Of a DNA stretch of 64,000 bases, positions 24,855 through 37,589 are shown in pieces. How positions within the stretch are numbered: position 1 is the first letter of the stretch; each line of letters starts with the position of its first letter. The stretch is from Acanthopleura granulata (lineage: Eukaryota > Mollusca > Polyplacophora > Chitonida > Chitonidae): contig JABBOT010000080.1 of the NCBI GenBank assembly GCA_016165875.1, positions 17,332,572-17,396,571 of the forward strand. Reading direction: 5' to 3'. The notes beneath the pieces are model-generated. The model had not been told where the DNA came from. It searched no databases and was given only the letters and a program-made list of their open reading frames with translations. The translations under genes and the position numbers were made by a program.

Positions 24855-25185
24855 GTCTGATTGGTTAAATTGCTTGTGTGTTAATCGGTTGGACTCACAA
24901 GGTGAGGGCTCAAACCCAGTCTTGGACAGTGAATTGGCCTGTTCTCTCTCTCGTACTGTTCGTGGAGCTTGTTGACAGTTACCTGTCGAGTTCCTATAGC
25001 TGTTTCAAATATTCGTTGAAGACCACTTGTCATTCACTAATATTATGTGCAAACACCTCAGACGTAGAAAAGTTCCTCAGTAACTTGCCAAAGGTCGGTG
25101 GTTTACCTGGGAACTCTGGTTTCATCTAGCCGTAATACTTCGCCCTTCTAACTATTGTGTTCAACAAATGTAAAAATGAATAAAT
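24855..25185 (+). mobile_element. tRNA-derived SINE, family 2 (near full length)
   Basis: The head is tRNA-like: 'gcgtgtctgattggttaaat' matches an A-box region and 'gggctcaaacccagtct' the B box. The body carries 'agtaacttgccaaaggtcgg' and 'tggtttacctgggaactctg', and the tail ends in 'aatgaataaataag'. The 'cgaaggtcggtggtttactc' core type is common in mollusc SINEs. Related copies lie at 28895-29130 and, inverted, at 37590-37715. Confidence 0.8.
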
Positions 25186-26374
25186 AAGTTACAAGAAAAT
25201 AAAAGCTTATTACACAAACAAAATAGCCGTATTTAAAATACTGACAGGTATTGCATACAGACATCAGACCGAAAATTGCCGTTTTCGTGGTGGCTGTGTT
25301 GCGACCGCTTTGTCTCAAGGGCACTCCCTCCCTTCTATCTCCTAAATCTCCAAATCTATATATCCGTATTACATAATATTGACATGGCTGTGTTCCTTGA
25401 TAATTTGTTTTCAATCTGGTATATAATATACGCATAGATGGTCAAGCGTTGATACTAAAAAAAAAACAACAACAAAAAACCAAGAACGGAAAATGACGGC
25501 AACACAGTGGCATTCATAGGTAGATTTAGTTACATTTACGACATGATGATGACTTGGAACACTCACATAAAGAGTCAGGGCAGGCTATGTCTCGTACATT
25601 GCTGAATAGCGGTACCCATGGGCATTGCCGCCCAGGACGTAATGTCAGCGTAAGCGAGTCATTTTATAACAACAGCGATCTATAGCTTCTTGGCCTTCCC
25701 GTAGGATTACATGTACTTCTTTTAATTCTTGTGCTTAATATCCCGCGGGAATATGTCCAGGACATTTTCTACATTACGCTCCGGGCTATGCAAAACATCA
25801 AACAAAGCTAACTAATACAGCGTCGGTATCGAGCTTTCAGATATAGCAATAGCTTAGACAACGTCTGTCAAGAGGAATACAGAATCTAGTACTATCTAAC
25901 ATGTGTAATGGTCACTTTTGTAAAAATAAAGCCGTTTAAGAAAGTGTGTTAATGTTATTTCTTTGAAGCAGTGTGTGCATGTGCCTATTCCTTTAGCTCT
26001 TTGCATACATATGCATGTAAAACTGGCCGATATGAGTGACATACATGATAGAATAGAATAATCAAATAACCTAGGAGACTATTGAGCCCAAAAATGTAAA
26101 ATTGTAATTAGAAGTAAAATTAAGTCTATAAAACACCTGGTATTAAATGTTAGAGAGAGAGGGAGTGGAGGTGAAGGGGAAGACAGAGAGAGTCATTTAC
26201 TGTTTCGGAGACTAATGTATAACTGATATGTTTTGCCTCTGTTTAAATTGATTCGGTGTTCTGAACACAATAAATGAACCAGATTCAAGTATCGGTAAAA
26301 TAATTCGCTTTGAGGTTCTAGGGTAAAGTTGAATACGTATGGCTGTCCTCAGTGGCCATCCGGTGAAAAAATGA
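25186..26374. other. Non-coding region, no gene recognised
   Basis: Nothing beyond short chance frames and a purine-rich 'gagagaggga' stretch near 26150-26200 was seen. Confidence 0.5.
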
Positions 26375-26825
26375 ATGTTAGTGGCGATGAAAAGCCCACC
26401 CACCCCCCTCTTCTACCCCAAATGTGGTGTTCGAGACTGGAAGTACTACTGCGAGGCTCTAATGGGCTACACAAAAGGACCCAAATCCCAGTAAAAACGC
26501 ACTGTTTCCAGCTGTGACGCTGCAGTACGTGTGTACTACCTAAGTCCTTTATATGCACACCTGCACTTAAACGCGTGACGTTCTACCTGGAAAGAACAAA
26601 GGAGTATGCACCTTTGGACCATTTTGTTAAAGCCGGGAAGGAGTTTAAAGAATTCCCTATTGATCCTGGCGGACTCCGTTTGGCTTGAATGGGGCCAAAG
26701 TTTTCCTGGCCTGGGTAGAGCACGAATTTTTTATGGAACATACTGCTGAGAGGGTATACAATGGCTACGAAGGGCCTTTCAGTTATGGCCGTGAGATGCA
26801 GATGAAGTTTGAATTCAGTGCTTGA
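26375..26825 (+). pseudogene. Decayed coding relic, unidentified
   Basis: Three consecutive plus-strand segments read like protein but lie in different frames. Segment 26375-26491 includes YPKCGVRDWKYYCEALMG and then TAA. Segment 26518-26685 includes FYLERTKEYAPLDHFVKAGK and then TGA. Segment 26688-26825 includes GAKVFLAWVEHEFF and NGYEGPFSYGREMQMKFEFS and then TGA. The last two abut with an apparent one-base frameshift and have charged/aromatic composition unlike neighbouring chance frames. I do not recognise the family; a host gene relic, a mobile-element gene or an endogenised sequence are all possible. A splice-like tgtttccag at 26505-26513 leaves open that some breaks are introns. Confidence concerns only the existence of decayed coding sequence. 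Confidence 0.4.
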
Positions 26826-27459
26826 GAAGATAAGAGATTGCATTTAGTCGTCTTTCAAAAGGCTCGTACTAGATGTGGTTCAGTTTGAAAATCACAATTT
26901 TATGAACATCCCCCAAGATTCCAAAATTTTCACGGGGTCATTATTTAGATTATGAAGCAGAGTCCCAGGAATACTAACAAGAGAAGTGTACTCAATGTAA
27001 AACTAAAAAACGTGGAGCACTTAACAACAAAAGATAACGTCAAAATGCAGAATGCCTACACACATAGTGAAAAATGCGAGTTGAAACACACAAAGCTAAT
27101 GCCGTCTAGTTTTATAGCTTTTTCAATTGTGCTTTTAATTATTTGATACAGTTATGAACAGCTGTCTCCAGTTAACAACAGATTAAACTTATAGATATAA
27201 ATCTAGGATAAAGTAAATAGTGGTTTGCAGTCATGGGGATATAAAGAAAGGTAGACAACTGCATTGCTCAAGAGGAAAACCAAAATAGGCTTGCATTATG
27301 TGGCAAGGTACTGTCGAAGGTTCAGGCATGTTGTAAAGTGATATTGCAAAAAGTATTGGATATATAATTAGGGCGGAGAGATAATGCTTTAATGTCTAGT
27401 AGAGCATAGGTATTCTGGTCGAGAAATAAATCAACAAGCGTATTTGGACTGTGTGAGCA
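26826..27459. other. Non-coding region, no gene recognised
   Basis: AT-rich; nothing was recognised beyond short frames. Confidence 0.5.
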
Positions 27460-27815
27460 TCACATTGGAATTCCAGCAATGGGACATTATAATCTAGCCG
27501 TTTCATTGACGAATTACGGTATTACAACATTATAACTCTAGCAGGACCACGTTAAAATTGTATTAGATTTTTAAGGCTACAACAAAATAATCCCACCTTA
27601 GAATTTATCACAGGGCTATAAATCTAGTAGGATGGCCTTTTCAATATAACTGCAATTGAAGCAGCACCACAATATAGTTACATTTCAATGCAACACAGTA
27701 ATTCTAGTGCTAAGGCATTGGCGCACTACATTATAATTCTATTAAAACCGCTTTACAATTCTACAACTATAATATTTCTATTCAACCACTGCAATATTCT
27801 AATTCAAACATAACC
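27460..27815. repeat. Degenerate tandem repeat, about 38-44-bp period
   Basis: The motif 'cattataattcta' and variants recur near 27484, 27528, 27614, 27694, 27731 and 27768, alternating with 'caccac'/'caacac' blocks. Spacings are about 37-44 bp or twice that. Units are strongly diverged. Confidence 0.5.
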
Positions 27816-28382
27816 GGATTATTCGGTTGCACTTTAACCATTATATACTGGTCAACTTGTTTTTACCATATATTTTAAATTTCCTTTGCGTCCCTAGCCT
27901 AATAATAACATGAACGCTTCAATAAACTCAGGAGGCATAACAGTTGCTTGCATGTTGGTGTATGTTCGCAGAATCGTACCAGGGTTTGAAATTAATGTAA
28001 GGTGAAATCACGCCTTAGAACGAGATTTCCATGTTATCAGATTGACAGCTGCTCACGTGTCAGACCTATCATAAAAATCGAGCAGGAAATCGAGATTTTG
28101 CATCACACCGTACCAACCTCTAATTGTTTCGGTTAACCTACCACATGGCCAAACATACAGCATGCTCAAAACTATTGCTCAATCATGTTTTTCAGGCGTA
28201 TTGGTTCATATTGCAAAGAAACACCTGCGAAACGTTCCACCACACACACACCATCTACCAATAAGTAATGTCGGTAAGTGGCATGTCTAAATGCTGGCTG
28301 TGGGCAGTAATCTGACACTTTACTGCTCTCGGCGTATATGTTCATGCCTCACCTCACCCTATACCCCGTTCCTCACACACAG

Positions 28383-28444
28383 GCGTCATCTGCCAATTCC
28401 AGATCAGACCTACCTGTTCCCAACGCTGCCAGACCTTGTGGCAG
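28383..28444 (+). other. Candidate orphan exon (62 nt)
   Basis: A pyrimidine-rich acceptor (ataccccgttcctcacacacag) and a near-perfect donor (CAG|gtaagtg) bracket 62 nt. A second acceptor, tgccaattccag, inside it would give 42 nt. One frame reads VICQFQIRPTCSQRC, another QTYLFPTLPDLVAG. No partner exon could be assigned, so this may be chance. Confidence 0.2.
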
Positions 28445-28894
28445 GTAAGTGATTTAAAATGGGATAATGATCCGAGAAGTGTTACAGAACTGCGGTACTC
28501 ATCACCACACAGCCAAACAGAGCGGCTTGAAGTGCCCGCAACGTACAGAGTGGGTGGGGAGTAAGGCATATGTTCTCCTGACAGAGTCTGATCAAGTCTT
28601 CATTTTCCAGGGACAAACAAGCAGTGTTTATGTCACACCTCCATTCGGAGAAGTGTGTGTTCTTGTTGATATGAGTTTACGTTATATCATACCTAGTTAT
28701 GGGCGTGCCATGCACACCACAGGTGCAGTTCGTTTTCTTTGTTACAAAAATTGATGAACGAATGTCTAAAACAAAGTTTTCAGCGCCTATTGTGGCACGT
28801 TACATATTGCTAAGTCAATAACCAAGTGATCCTATACACGGCTCATTGCCGTCAGGCAGCTGAATTGTATGATTGAGACCATTTTGAATTGCCC

Positions 28895-29130
28895 TTACTT
28901 TAAACCATGGCAGGCAAAAATCCTGTGTAGAATAATGATTGTTAAAGGCCACTTGTCTTCAACAAGTATGGCTTGTATATGTGTAGGCCACACGTGGGAA
29001 AGTTCGTCAGTGACTTGCCAACAATGCGTTGTTCTTCCTGGAAAGTCCTGTTTCATCTATCCGTGAAACTAAACACAATGGAATAATCTATTGTGACGAT
29101 AAACAACAATGAAATAAATAAACGAGCAAA
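28895..29130 (+). mobile_element. SINE fragment, family 2
   Basis: It carries 'gaaagttcgtcagtgacttg', 'ttcctggaaagtcctgtttc' and an 'aatgaaataaataaac' tail, matching the body and tail of the element at 24855-25185. The head is eroded. Confidence 0.7.
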
Positions 29131-29134
29131 TAAA

Positions 29135-32100
29135 TAAATAAAAACCTTTCGACACCTATCAGTCTTGTGTACATCGTCTTCCATTATTGGCAATCGCGAA
29201 AAAAGATATTTCAATTCACTCGGTGTGTTATGATCGCAGAAAAATGAACTTTTCGAAGACAACAGGAAATGTAGTAGCGGGTCCAATTTCTATGATCTCG
29301 GAGCTTTTAACTGAATGGCGACAAGCCAGGAAAAAGGCCTCTGTAAACAAGGCCAATCACCTGAACCACAGACGCTCTTCTCTGTCGAACAGAAACTGTA
29401 ATTCACTCAAATCTCCTGTTTTCCTTCTGTTTTTTTTTCCTGACTCTCTCTTTTAAAGCTTCCAACTCATAGGTTTTCCATACGAGCATCGGGAAGAGTA
29501 GAAATAACCTGCCTCGAGAAGTGACCTTGGGATTTCTGTCTGATATTCCAAAATACAGTCGACGGGAACACAAAAGGATAAAGATGAGAGGGGCGTTGTG
29601 TAAAAAGTTGACCGTAAACAACCCATGCCCACTTCAAAGTCTTACCAGATGCTGAACAAAGACAATTATCTTCTCAGGCCGATAAATTTGCTTGTTTGAT
29701 CTTTTTGGGGCACATTTGCACACAATGAAAAGACAAACAACATAAAAATACCGTATCATAGGACGTGGAAGGATTCGGCCCATACACTCACTGATATTGG
29801 TACAGTAATAAATTGTCTTTGACCGCGGCGTCATAGGTACACTGATAATCATTCTGGAAGAGACCACCCCTCCAGATCAAGTATAATTTTGCTTTGGCAT
29901 ACTAAACACTTTACCTCAGACACAGCCCGGTTTATTTATGAATGGTATTTATAAAAGAAAGAAGACACTTTCGTTTCGGAGCCTTGAACGTGCTACGTCG
30001 TGCCTTAGATGTACAGAGCTACTGGTAACAATAAGATTTGTAAAATTTACCTTCAAAATTCTTTTGAAATATGTAAATTATTTATTCCAATATCGTATGA
30101 TAGTTTACAATTGCAAATAGTTAGGTTTGGTAGGGTAAAATGCAAAAAAAGATATATATATACATGTCAGACGAGTCTGTATAGTTGGAATCGAACTCTA
30201 AAAACTGGACTGTTTCATCCGTGTTTTCGCAAGGCGACAAGATATCACATGGCATGCCTTATGTGTCAGAAGACCCTATACTAATAAGTAGTGAGGGTTG
30301 TAAAAGAGAACGATTCCTAAAGTTACATCTTTGAGCTTGACGATAAAGTGGACAACAAGTAGTTCACATGACAACTTCAACTTTTGGTTGTTTTAGTTAT
30401 GTTGTATCGTCATGTTCTTAGATACCACTAAAGGTATCATCTGAGAGGAAAAAATGTCTGATTTGGCCAAAGTTTATACATACTTAATGCACTGTAGAGT
30501 GTACACATTTGCAAATTTACAGAGCATTCAGTATTAGGTTATAAAAGTGTACAGAAAAACATTAAAGTTACATTAAATTATACCCTGTAACTGTGTCACG
30601 TGTTGGCCAAATCCTCAATAAACCAATATTCAATTCTTTGTTTCACATACCGTAAGCGTAAGTCATATCCCCATCTGGATTTTGATATTCCGCCGTGGTA
30701 TGTGATATCCCCTTTAACGAGGTAGTAACCCAGGTGCGTTAAGGTTAATTCCTCAGTAGGCCTACTGTCATCCCACAGTCTCTCAGTAACCCCGCTGGTT
30801 TTACGCGCTTCCGTGCCGCAGTCTTCGCGGGTATCATCCACTCGGTGAGTACCTATTCGCTCATCCTTGATGCGGACTTTCCGGTCTGATAGTTATGCAT
30901 TATCTTCTACCACCTGTGGTAAGGACGCCGGGCTTTCCCTTCCTATGCAAGTGCCACGTAGCACAGCCCGATGCACGCAATAGTGAGGGAAAAGAGTAGC
31001 TCCTGCTACATCGCTCTGAGGTGCCAAGTAAGTGTCTTAGGCGGTAATACAAACAATAATCAATCCTACACCGAGCTCTTCAGTCAAGTGGTTAGCGGAT
31101 GTTACTGCTAGACGTATTGCTGGCGAGATCGTGGAAAAACCAGACGTAATAAGCTAAGCATGGTAGAAAACCGCTGGCACGATATTCGGATGTTGACTAT
31201 ATAAGACGCATGATGCTAACGTTATGCCAGACAGAATGACTGCATGATGGATTATACGTAAAATCAGTTTTGCTAATCTGATAGATTAGTGCTGTAACGA
31301 TGGCTGTCGCTTAACAGAATGGTTGGAATTACAACTGGCGCAGACTTCACGGAGGATAAGCGTCTGGAATGCATTAACAAAGACGAGTCACTGACCTGTA
31401 CCAACTTTATCCCAATCATGAGTCAAAAAGTTTGGTTGTGGTAAGGCAGGGATTGCATCGTATACATAGTGCTGAATGCAAAGAGAAATCCAATCAACAG
31501 ACGGGTTACACAAGATAGCACAAGTTCAGGCCAAGCTCCACACTGGCTCCGATAATTAATATTGAAAAGCAAAGGAAACACTTTTCTCCTTGAATTTATA
31601 TTTTAGGGGTTTTTTTTAACGTGATTAAATTATTTCCCCACCCTAATTTGTGGAATGCATAGACTCTTGAAAAGCCTTGTTGTACATACGTATAACAGTG
31701 ACATATCACACCTGGGCATGTCTGACAGAAATACGGCGGCATATACTGATCCATAACCGCATTGTGACGTTGATTAGAAATACCTTATTTGTTGTGTGGG
31801 TATAGAGGTAATTTCCAGACATAAGAAAAACAGTTTTTGCCATTCAAGAACATAGCCAAGTAGATGGTTGTGAACTTTGAATACTGTGTGTGGTGTACTC
31901 GAAAAAAAAAATGGAAAAACAGTTCTGTGTTTTAGTTGAGCCTTCCGACGAGTAATTCGGTGGGACGAAAGTGTATGCCAAAATCTATGATGTCATGGGC
32001 GAATTGGACTGAATGACATTCCCCCGCCCACTTCGTTTTCTTCTAAGCATTTTTTTTTTACCCAATTCCCTATACCAGTAGAAATTCCAAAATATCCGGC

Positions 32101-32420
32101 TTTTGTGCCCAATACGCAACTATCAGCGACTTTTTACATTTGCATCTTCGAGACACGCGCATGCTGACCTTTTGCTTAAATTTTACATATCGTCACAAAA
32201 CCTCAGTCTGCTATCAAATCGGCAATTTGTTTTGATTTTAATCGCGCCTGGTCCTTCATACTTCTATTTGATCTCTGTAGTGTGTCATACTCTAAGAATG
32301 TCGTGGGATATTTTAGATGATGTCAATTTCACAGCAAGATTGACGTGCCTAGAGGCCAATCACCGAGACATGGCGATAGGGGCAAGAAGCTAAAAACACT
32401 TTTACCCTGAGTTTGACTGA
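29135..32420. other. Mostly non-coding region
   Basis: No gene was recognised with confidence. The minus strand is open from about 30892 to 30596 (about 98 codons) without an ATG. Its charged composition (HLGYYLVKGDITYHGGISKS) looks somewhat protein-like but fits no family I know, and no clear acceptor precedes it. Confidence 0.45.
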
Positions 32421-32555
32421 CCAGTGCCCGGTTTCATGAAGCATACTAAGTGCTAAGTAGCCCTTAGCTAAGTGCACTTCTTATCTCTACAACATACGTT
32501 GTCAAGCATTTTAAGCGAATACTTATTTAAGTGTGTTTCGTGAAATTAGGGCCAG
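32421..32555. mobile_element. MITE-like element
   Basis: The left end 'cagtgcccggtttcatgaag' and the right end, a diverged reverse complement ending 'tgaaattagggccag', enclose 'aagtgctaagtagcccttag'. It is the same structural class as 12797-12912. Confidence 0.65.
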
Positions 32556-33381
32556 ACCCATGCAAATAAACGAGCCGAATAGAAATAAATAGATTCAGGG
32601 GATTTCACTGATAGCCTGTTAAATGTTGTCTGTAGATAATCGATGTCTGTCGTTTTTCGACGCCGTCTGACATGAAACTATTTGTGTTTTGTGATGATCC
32701 ACAGTAACAACGAACCCATTGTCTAGAACACGCAAGCAATTGTTGGGAAAAATTCAACGTTTGTATCATTTTGAATACAACCGTTGGTTCCAATTGTTGC
32801 GAAACAAGTGCACATGTTTCAGGCTACGGACTGACCCAGTACAAAGGGGATTTAATGCACTGAGTGTCGGATATGCAGACTTAGCTAACCGCGGCATCTA
32901 ATAGAATGAGATAATAAGGAGCACATGTCGTTCCATCGAGATCCCGATGGAATCTTTCGTCACATAAAACTATATTAAAAAAAAAAAAAAACATTTGTGT
33001 GACAATGTGAACCCACCGTAAGGAGTGACTCTAGGTTCGGCCATGATTTCTAACGGCATCTGTGTTTCGTCGCACAAATAGCATGCAGAGGAGTCTGATC
33101 TACTAGGAATTTAAACATGATTAAACGAATATCTGTCCCCTTGTCTGTCTGTCCATTTTTTTCCAAAACCTTTCGTTCAATCGACTTTATACGTACATGA
33201 TATATTACTGAAGACCTTAGGAATGACTGTTTGGAGTGTCGAATTAGCGCCTGCATATTTATTTAGGTAAAATTGACCTTACAAATACTTTCAACTGGCA
33301 CTTCCATATTTCGGGTTTGTACCCAAACCCAGAATTTACGAAATTTCCATAAAACTTTAATAAAACCTAAAGCATTCTCTA

Positions 33382-33463
33382 ACATATATATATATGTGTG
33401 TGTGTGTGTGTATGTTTGTGTGTGTGTTTGTGTGTGATATTCTATATCGTATATATATATAGC
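33382..33463. repeat. (ta)n(tg)n microsatellite
   Basis: An (at)n tract passes into (tg)n with interspersed tatgttt, then a second (at)n. The minus-strand frame over it encodes a meaningless Thr/His repeat. Confidence 0.9.
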
Positions 33464-33933
33464 ACTTTCGGACAACAGTGTGAAAGTTACAAGCGAAACA
33501 CCGGAAACTAGTTAGACGGGGCGATTTTCGCCGCCACCTCCCCTCTCGTGAGTTGGGTAAATGAAAGCTGACAAAACATTAGACCCCATCAATAATTTAG
33601 ATATTATCTTCAGCTGCATGTACGTCAACTCATAGATTTCCGTTAGATTATGCATCGTTTCACGGCTCACCTCGATTTCCCTGTGGCTGTTTTTATGACA
33701 GGTAAATGGATGGTTTCTAGGGAAGCGCTTTAGCGTATTAGGTGCGGATATTTATTGCCTATGAAAACAAACCGTTTTTTTTGCGTAAATGTTTATAATG
33801 ACACAGAAACAGGATCATCTGGGATGTTTATGTATTCATGTTTTGTTGATGCATCTTGGGAACTGATACCGTTGTAAGCTGTGAGCATCGGTGCGCCGAT
33901 ATTAGCATTTTGACTTATATTTGCAATTTCCAG

Positions 33934-34003
33934 ATTCGCACCTACCAGACCAATCCAAATAAACACGCTGAAGAAAGGTCAACAGCTTCGAGAGATTTCA
34001 ATG
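33934..34003 (+). other. Candidate orphan exon (70 nt)
   Basis: The acceptor tatatttgcaatttccag and donor AATG|gtaaggc bracket 70 nt that is open in two frames (IRTYQTNPNKHAEERSTASR or FAPTRPIQINTLKKGQQLRE). No neighbouring exon or domain can be assigned. Confidence 0.25.
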
Positions 34004-34798
34004 GTAAGGCCTGTTTTTCCATACCGCCTATGATAAAACCATTCCTGTTTGTGATGAATCACCATGCCTAAAGCCTGTTCAACGTCAACAATCAAATGAT
34101 TATCAGGCAAAATACGTGTAGAATGGCCAACCCTCAACACGTTTAATGGGTGATTAAACTTCAAACAAGCGTGCTTAAGAATTACACATATATTTTTAAG
34201 TTTTAAACATTCGTGTCTAAAACATGTACATAGGCCTATACTATAATGCTATAATATCCGCGTGTTTAATATGTAATGCATAAAAGTGTTGATAAGTTAA
34301 ACATCGAAATTTACAGTGTACCCTTTGGAATTATTAATAGAGAGCCCAGATATCGCTTAAGCCCCGTTCACACCGTGCAATTTGCCCCATCGACTCGTTA
34401 AATGCGACTGGTCGAGTGGAAATAGAGCAATCTATATTTCATACCACTCAATGAGCTGTTCACACATTCCGACTTTGTTGTTTTCTGGTAAGTCGCTACA
34501 GCAAATCACGGCTTAAGGACGGGATACAATCATTAGGATAACACAACGTTAGTACTGTGTAATGAGGCATGCATATTTTCACGGAAAATTAAAAAAAACA
34601 ATCGATTGAGTGTTCTGTAATGGACAAAGAAATCGGCAAATGGGCTTCAGCATACTAGTAGTTGTATCCATGTATAATTTAGCATGTTACTTTTCACGTG
34701 AATTGATAATTCTTTTACACACCTTAACACGCCAACAATGACCTTCATTGTAGATATGACGGCCTATAGTTTAAAAAACACGGTAAGCTCCTGGCACC

Positions 34799-34990
34799 AG
34801 GGGCCGATTCCACAAAGCCTGACTTAAGTCAAAATTTAAAATATCGTTACAGTGCTTAGTTTTGATATCGGAAGATGAAATTTTATAGATGGTATTATGG
34901 ATGGCGTGGTCAAAATTTTAACTTCAAACAAGCTCTAAAATCGTATTTGAAATTTTGACAGAAGTCAGAAATGACTTTGTAGAATCCTCT
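34799..34990. mobile_element. MITE-like element with long inverted ends
   Basis: The left end 'ccgattccacaaagcctgac' continues to 'ttaagtcaaaattt'. The right end mirrors it as 'aaattttgacagaagtcag' and 'gactttgtagaatcctc'. Possible 'tcctgg' duplications flank it. The inverted ends are about 45 bp and imperfect, with no coding inside. Confidence 0.7.
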
Positions 34991-37288
34991 CCTGGAGCAC
35001 AAAGCTGTCTTAGGCATCAGTCAGAATTTGAAGTGATTATTCGTGAACTTAAGTTTCAACATAAATACTAATTTTCATTTTTGTCATGGGAGTCTAAACA
35101 TCACTTGGTATTAATAAAACAAAATCTTTAGGTGAAGTAACATTTTAGCGCGTTAAACTGTTTTGACGTTAAGACTAGTCTGCATCTGACTTGTGTAAGA
35201 CAGCCTCGTGATCCTTACCTTGGTATATGTAAGATTATATCCTCAACCAAAACGTGTCTAGAATCAAATAACGCTATTGTCTACGGTATAGAAGATTACA
35301 GCTTAGAGTTATACCCTCTACATTGTAGTCTCCAAAAACATATACGTACATAAAAATGTGATGTATCAAATCTCGTAAAAGTATATCAAATCCCCAAATT
35401 TGCATCGTCTACTTCAACTGCAACCAATCTTGCGACTCTAAAACGTGACCGTTCTGATTCTTTCCGATTCAGTTCGCACGCATTTCTCTGTTCCAGCTCT
35501 ATCGTGTGAGAGGCCAAGGATGACATGCTTGCCTCCTTACGGCTACGATGCCCTTGGTCGAAATCTATCGCTGAACACTGTTGACCTTGTCTGTGTCTGT
35601 TGGGTATACTGTGTATATTTTGATAGATTCGGTGTTTCCGATAATGACATCAAAGCTTACTCTCTAGAAATAAGACATCACGAATTAAACACTGCTGGTA
35701 ATTTGACTGCACTACAAGGGTTTGTTCGTGCGTGTGTCTAAATTTAACATGAATAGGCTTACGTCTTTGTTCCCTCATGTTCGGGTATATAAAAGGCCAA
35801 TACTTAGCCCGATCGTTCTTTGACGACAGCTTTCCCGGAAAAGGTCAGCCTTTGCCGAAAAGGCACAAGACAACGGCAGAGACCTGAAGCGGAATGCCGA
35901 CAAGCCATGTAGGAAGGTTACTGTTGCGTAGAAGATCGGACAGGTCTAGCGTTCAGAATGATTCCTCTCTGAAGTTAATGTTATTCCCCACTCAATATCG
36001 AGACGTCTGGAACTAAATTAAAGACAGTACGCGTGTGCTAGACGATAGCGATTTGTTTCAAGCATGGGTCTGATAAACAAACCATTCCAAAGAATTATTC
36101 ATGAGCCAGAGACATGCAGAAGCTCATTTTATTTTCCCCTTAACTCGCAAACGCGCCATTGGTTTTTGCTAGGGCACTGTAAGGTATTCAAATTTATAGA
36201 AAGTTCATTCCAAAGTTAAAGGGAAGGCCCTACAAAAAATAAGTTATGTTGAGTAAAAAGGCCTTTGAAAACTGTATCGGACAATACCTTCAGTGATTGT
36301 TTCCAATTTTTTTTCACCAAATTAAATGCAGGTAAATGTTTTGACTGTACAGTGGGTTTTATGGACGTTGCGTCAGCAGTGACATCGCACAAACTCTTCT
36401 CTATAACTAAAGCACAGAGTTAATACCGTCTTAGCTTTTCCATTCAGCCACATATTACAGGAGTAACACAGGATACAAATTCACAAGAACTTTATTCAGA
36501 ACTGAACATAAAGGGGTAGAAAAAGTTTGGTGATGACATTATTGACACATATTACCAATGTAGTTCATAAAACCAACCCTACAATCAAAACATCTGACTG
36601 CATTTAATTAGGTGGAAAAATATTTAAGACAAATCAGTGAAAGTATTTCAAGATACAGTTTGTAATTGTCTTTTTACTCATGATAACTTCAATTTTGCAG
36701 TGTGTAAACAAGTTAGAACATGAAAAGCCCTAATGCTTGAACTAGTCAATGCAAAAAAAGAACAGGAAGATAGAAAAAAAAGATTTCCAAAATTACAACG
36801 CTCAGGAAATCAGAAAACCAAAACGTCAATTCTAGCGGAAAGACGCATGTCACGTAGAAATTGACATTCAAATTATACCAGGGACCATATTATAACCCCT
36901 GTTGCTATCTGTGGGTATAAGGCTAAGAATTTCATAGAAAATACGGATTTCATGGAAAGCGAGCTATAATCCACGACAGGAGTGCTTAATGGTACACGAC
37001 AATATTTTGTTTTTTCATAGAATCAGTTTATCGGGACGATAAATCAAAATCTGCTGGCTGATTTTTTCCCCGCCTTTGCACTTTGCTTCAAAGGAAAACA
37101 GGCGTTTAATGTACCCTTGTTGAATTCATGACACTCGTAACAGCAATTTCTTCCTATCGACTGTAATCCACTTTAAAATTGAACACTGCATAACTATAGG
37201 ATTGCCTCTCATCGAAGACGCATGTCACGGAATCGGTCGTTTTTATATTTGAAAAGGAACCTCATAGGCAACATTCATGGATCTTTCA
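34991..37288. other. Non-coding region, no gene recognised
   Basis: A 98-codon plus-strand frame at 35445-35741 has no recognisable domain. Nothing else was identified. Confidence 0.45.
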
Positions 37289-37402
37289 AATAAATTTATT
37301 AATTTCATTGGTGTTTTCACTTAAACGACGGGGGCCTTCATTAAAGTGGCAGAAAACGGAGGAAATCCTAGGGGAACGTACGACTATTAGCAGGCTGCTT
37401 TT
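37289..37402 (-). mobile_element. SINE fragment, family 1
   Basis: It contains 'aatttcattggtgttttcac', 'acgacgggggccttcattaa', and remnants 'ggaggaaatcctaggggaac' and 'gtacgac'. Confidence 0.6.
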
Positions 37403-37542
37403 CCTATAGAGAATCAAATTATCCGTATACTCATGGAAGAAGCTATTTTACCATCCTACACAATCATGAAAGGTACAGTTAAACCGTTTGTGTGACGGCT
37501 GTAGAAGTGACCGCACCGTTATGTATTTGTTTACTTTTTCAG

Positions 37543-37584
37543 TGGTTTGTAATTTCTACCTTGAGAATACTTTTTACAATCGAG
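37543..37584 (+). other. Candidate micro-exon (42 nt)
   Basis: The acceptor atttgtttactttttcag and donor CGAG|gtaagtt bracket 42 nt, open in two frames (WFVISTLRILFTIE or VCNFYLENTFYNR). No partner exon could be assigned. Confidence 0.2.
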
Positions 37585-37589
37585 GTAAG

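Noticed and set aside
28467..28754. 95-codon ATG-started plus ORF after the candidate exon at 28383-28444
   Set aside because: No domain, not in frame with the exon candidate, average composition; not distinguishable from chance.
30596..30892. About 98-codon minus-strand frame with charged composition
   Set aside because: No ATG, no convincing acceptor and no recognised family; noted but not called a gene.
33263..33475. Thr/His-rich minus-strand ORF
   Set aside because: Translation of the (tg)n microsatellite.
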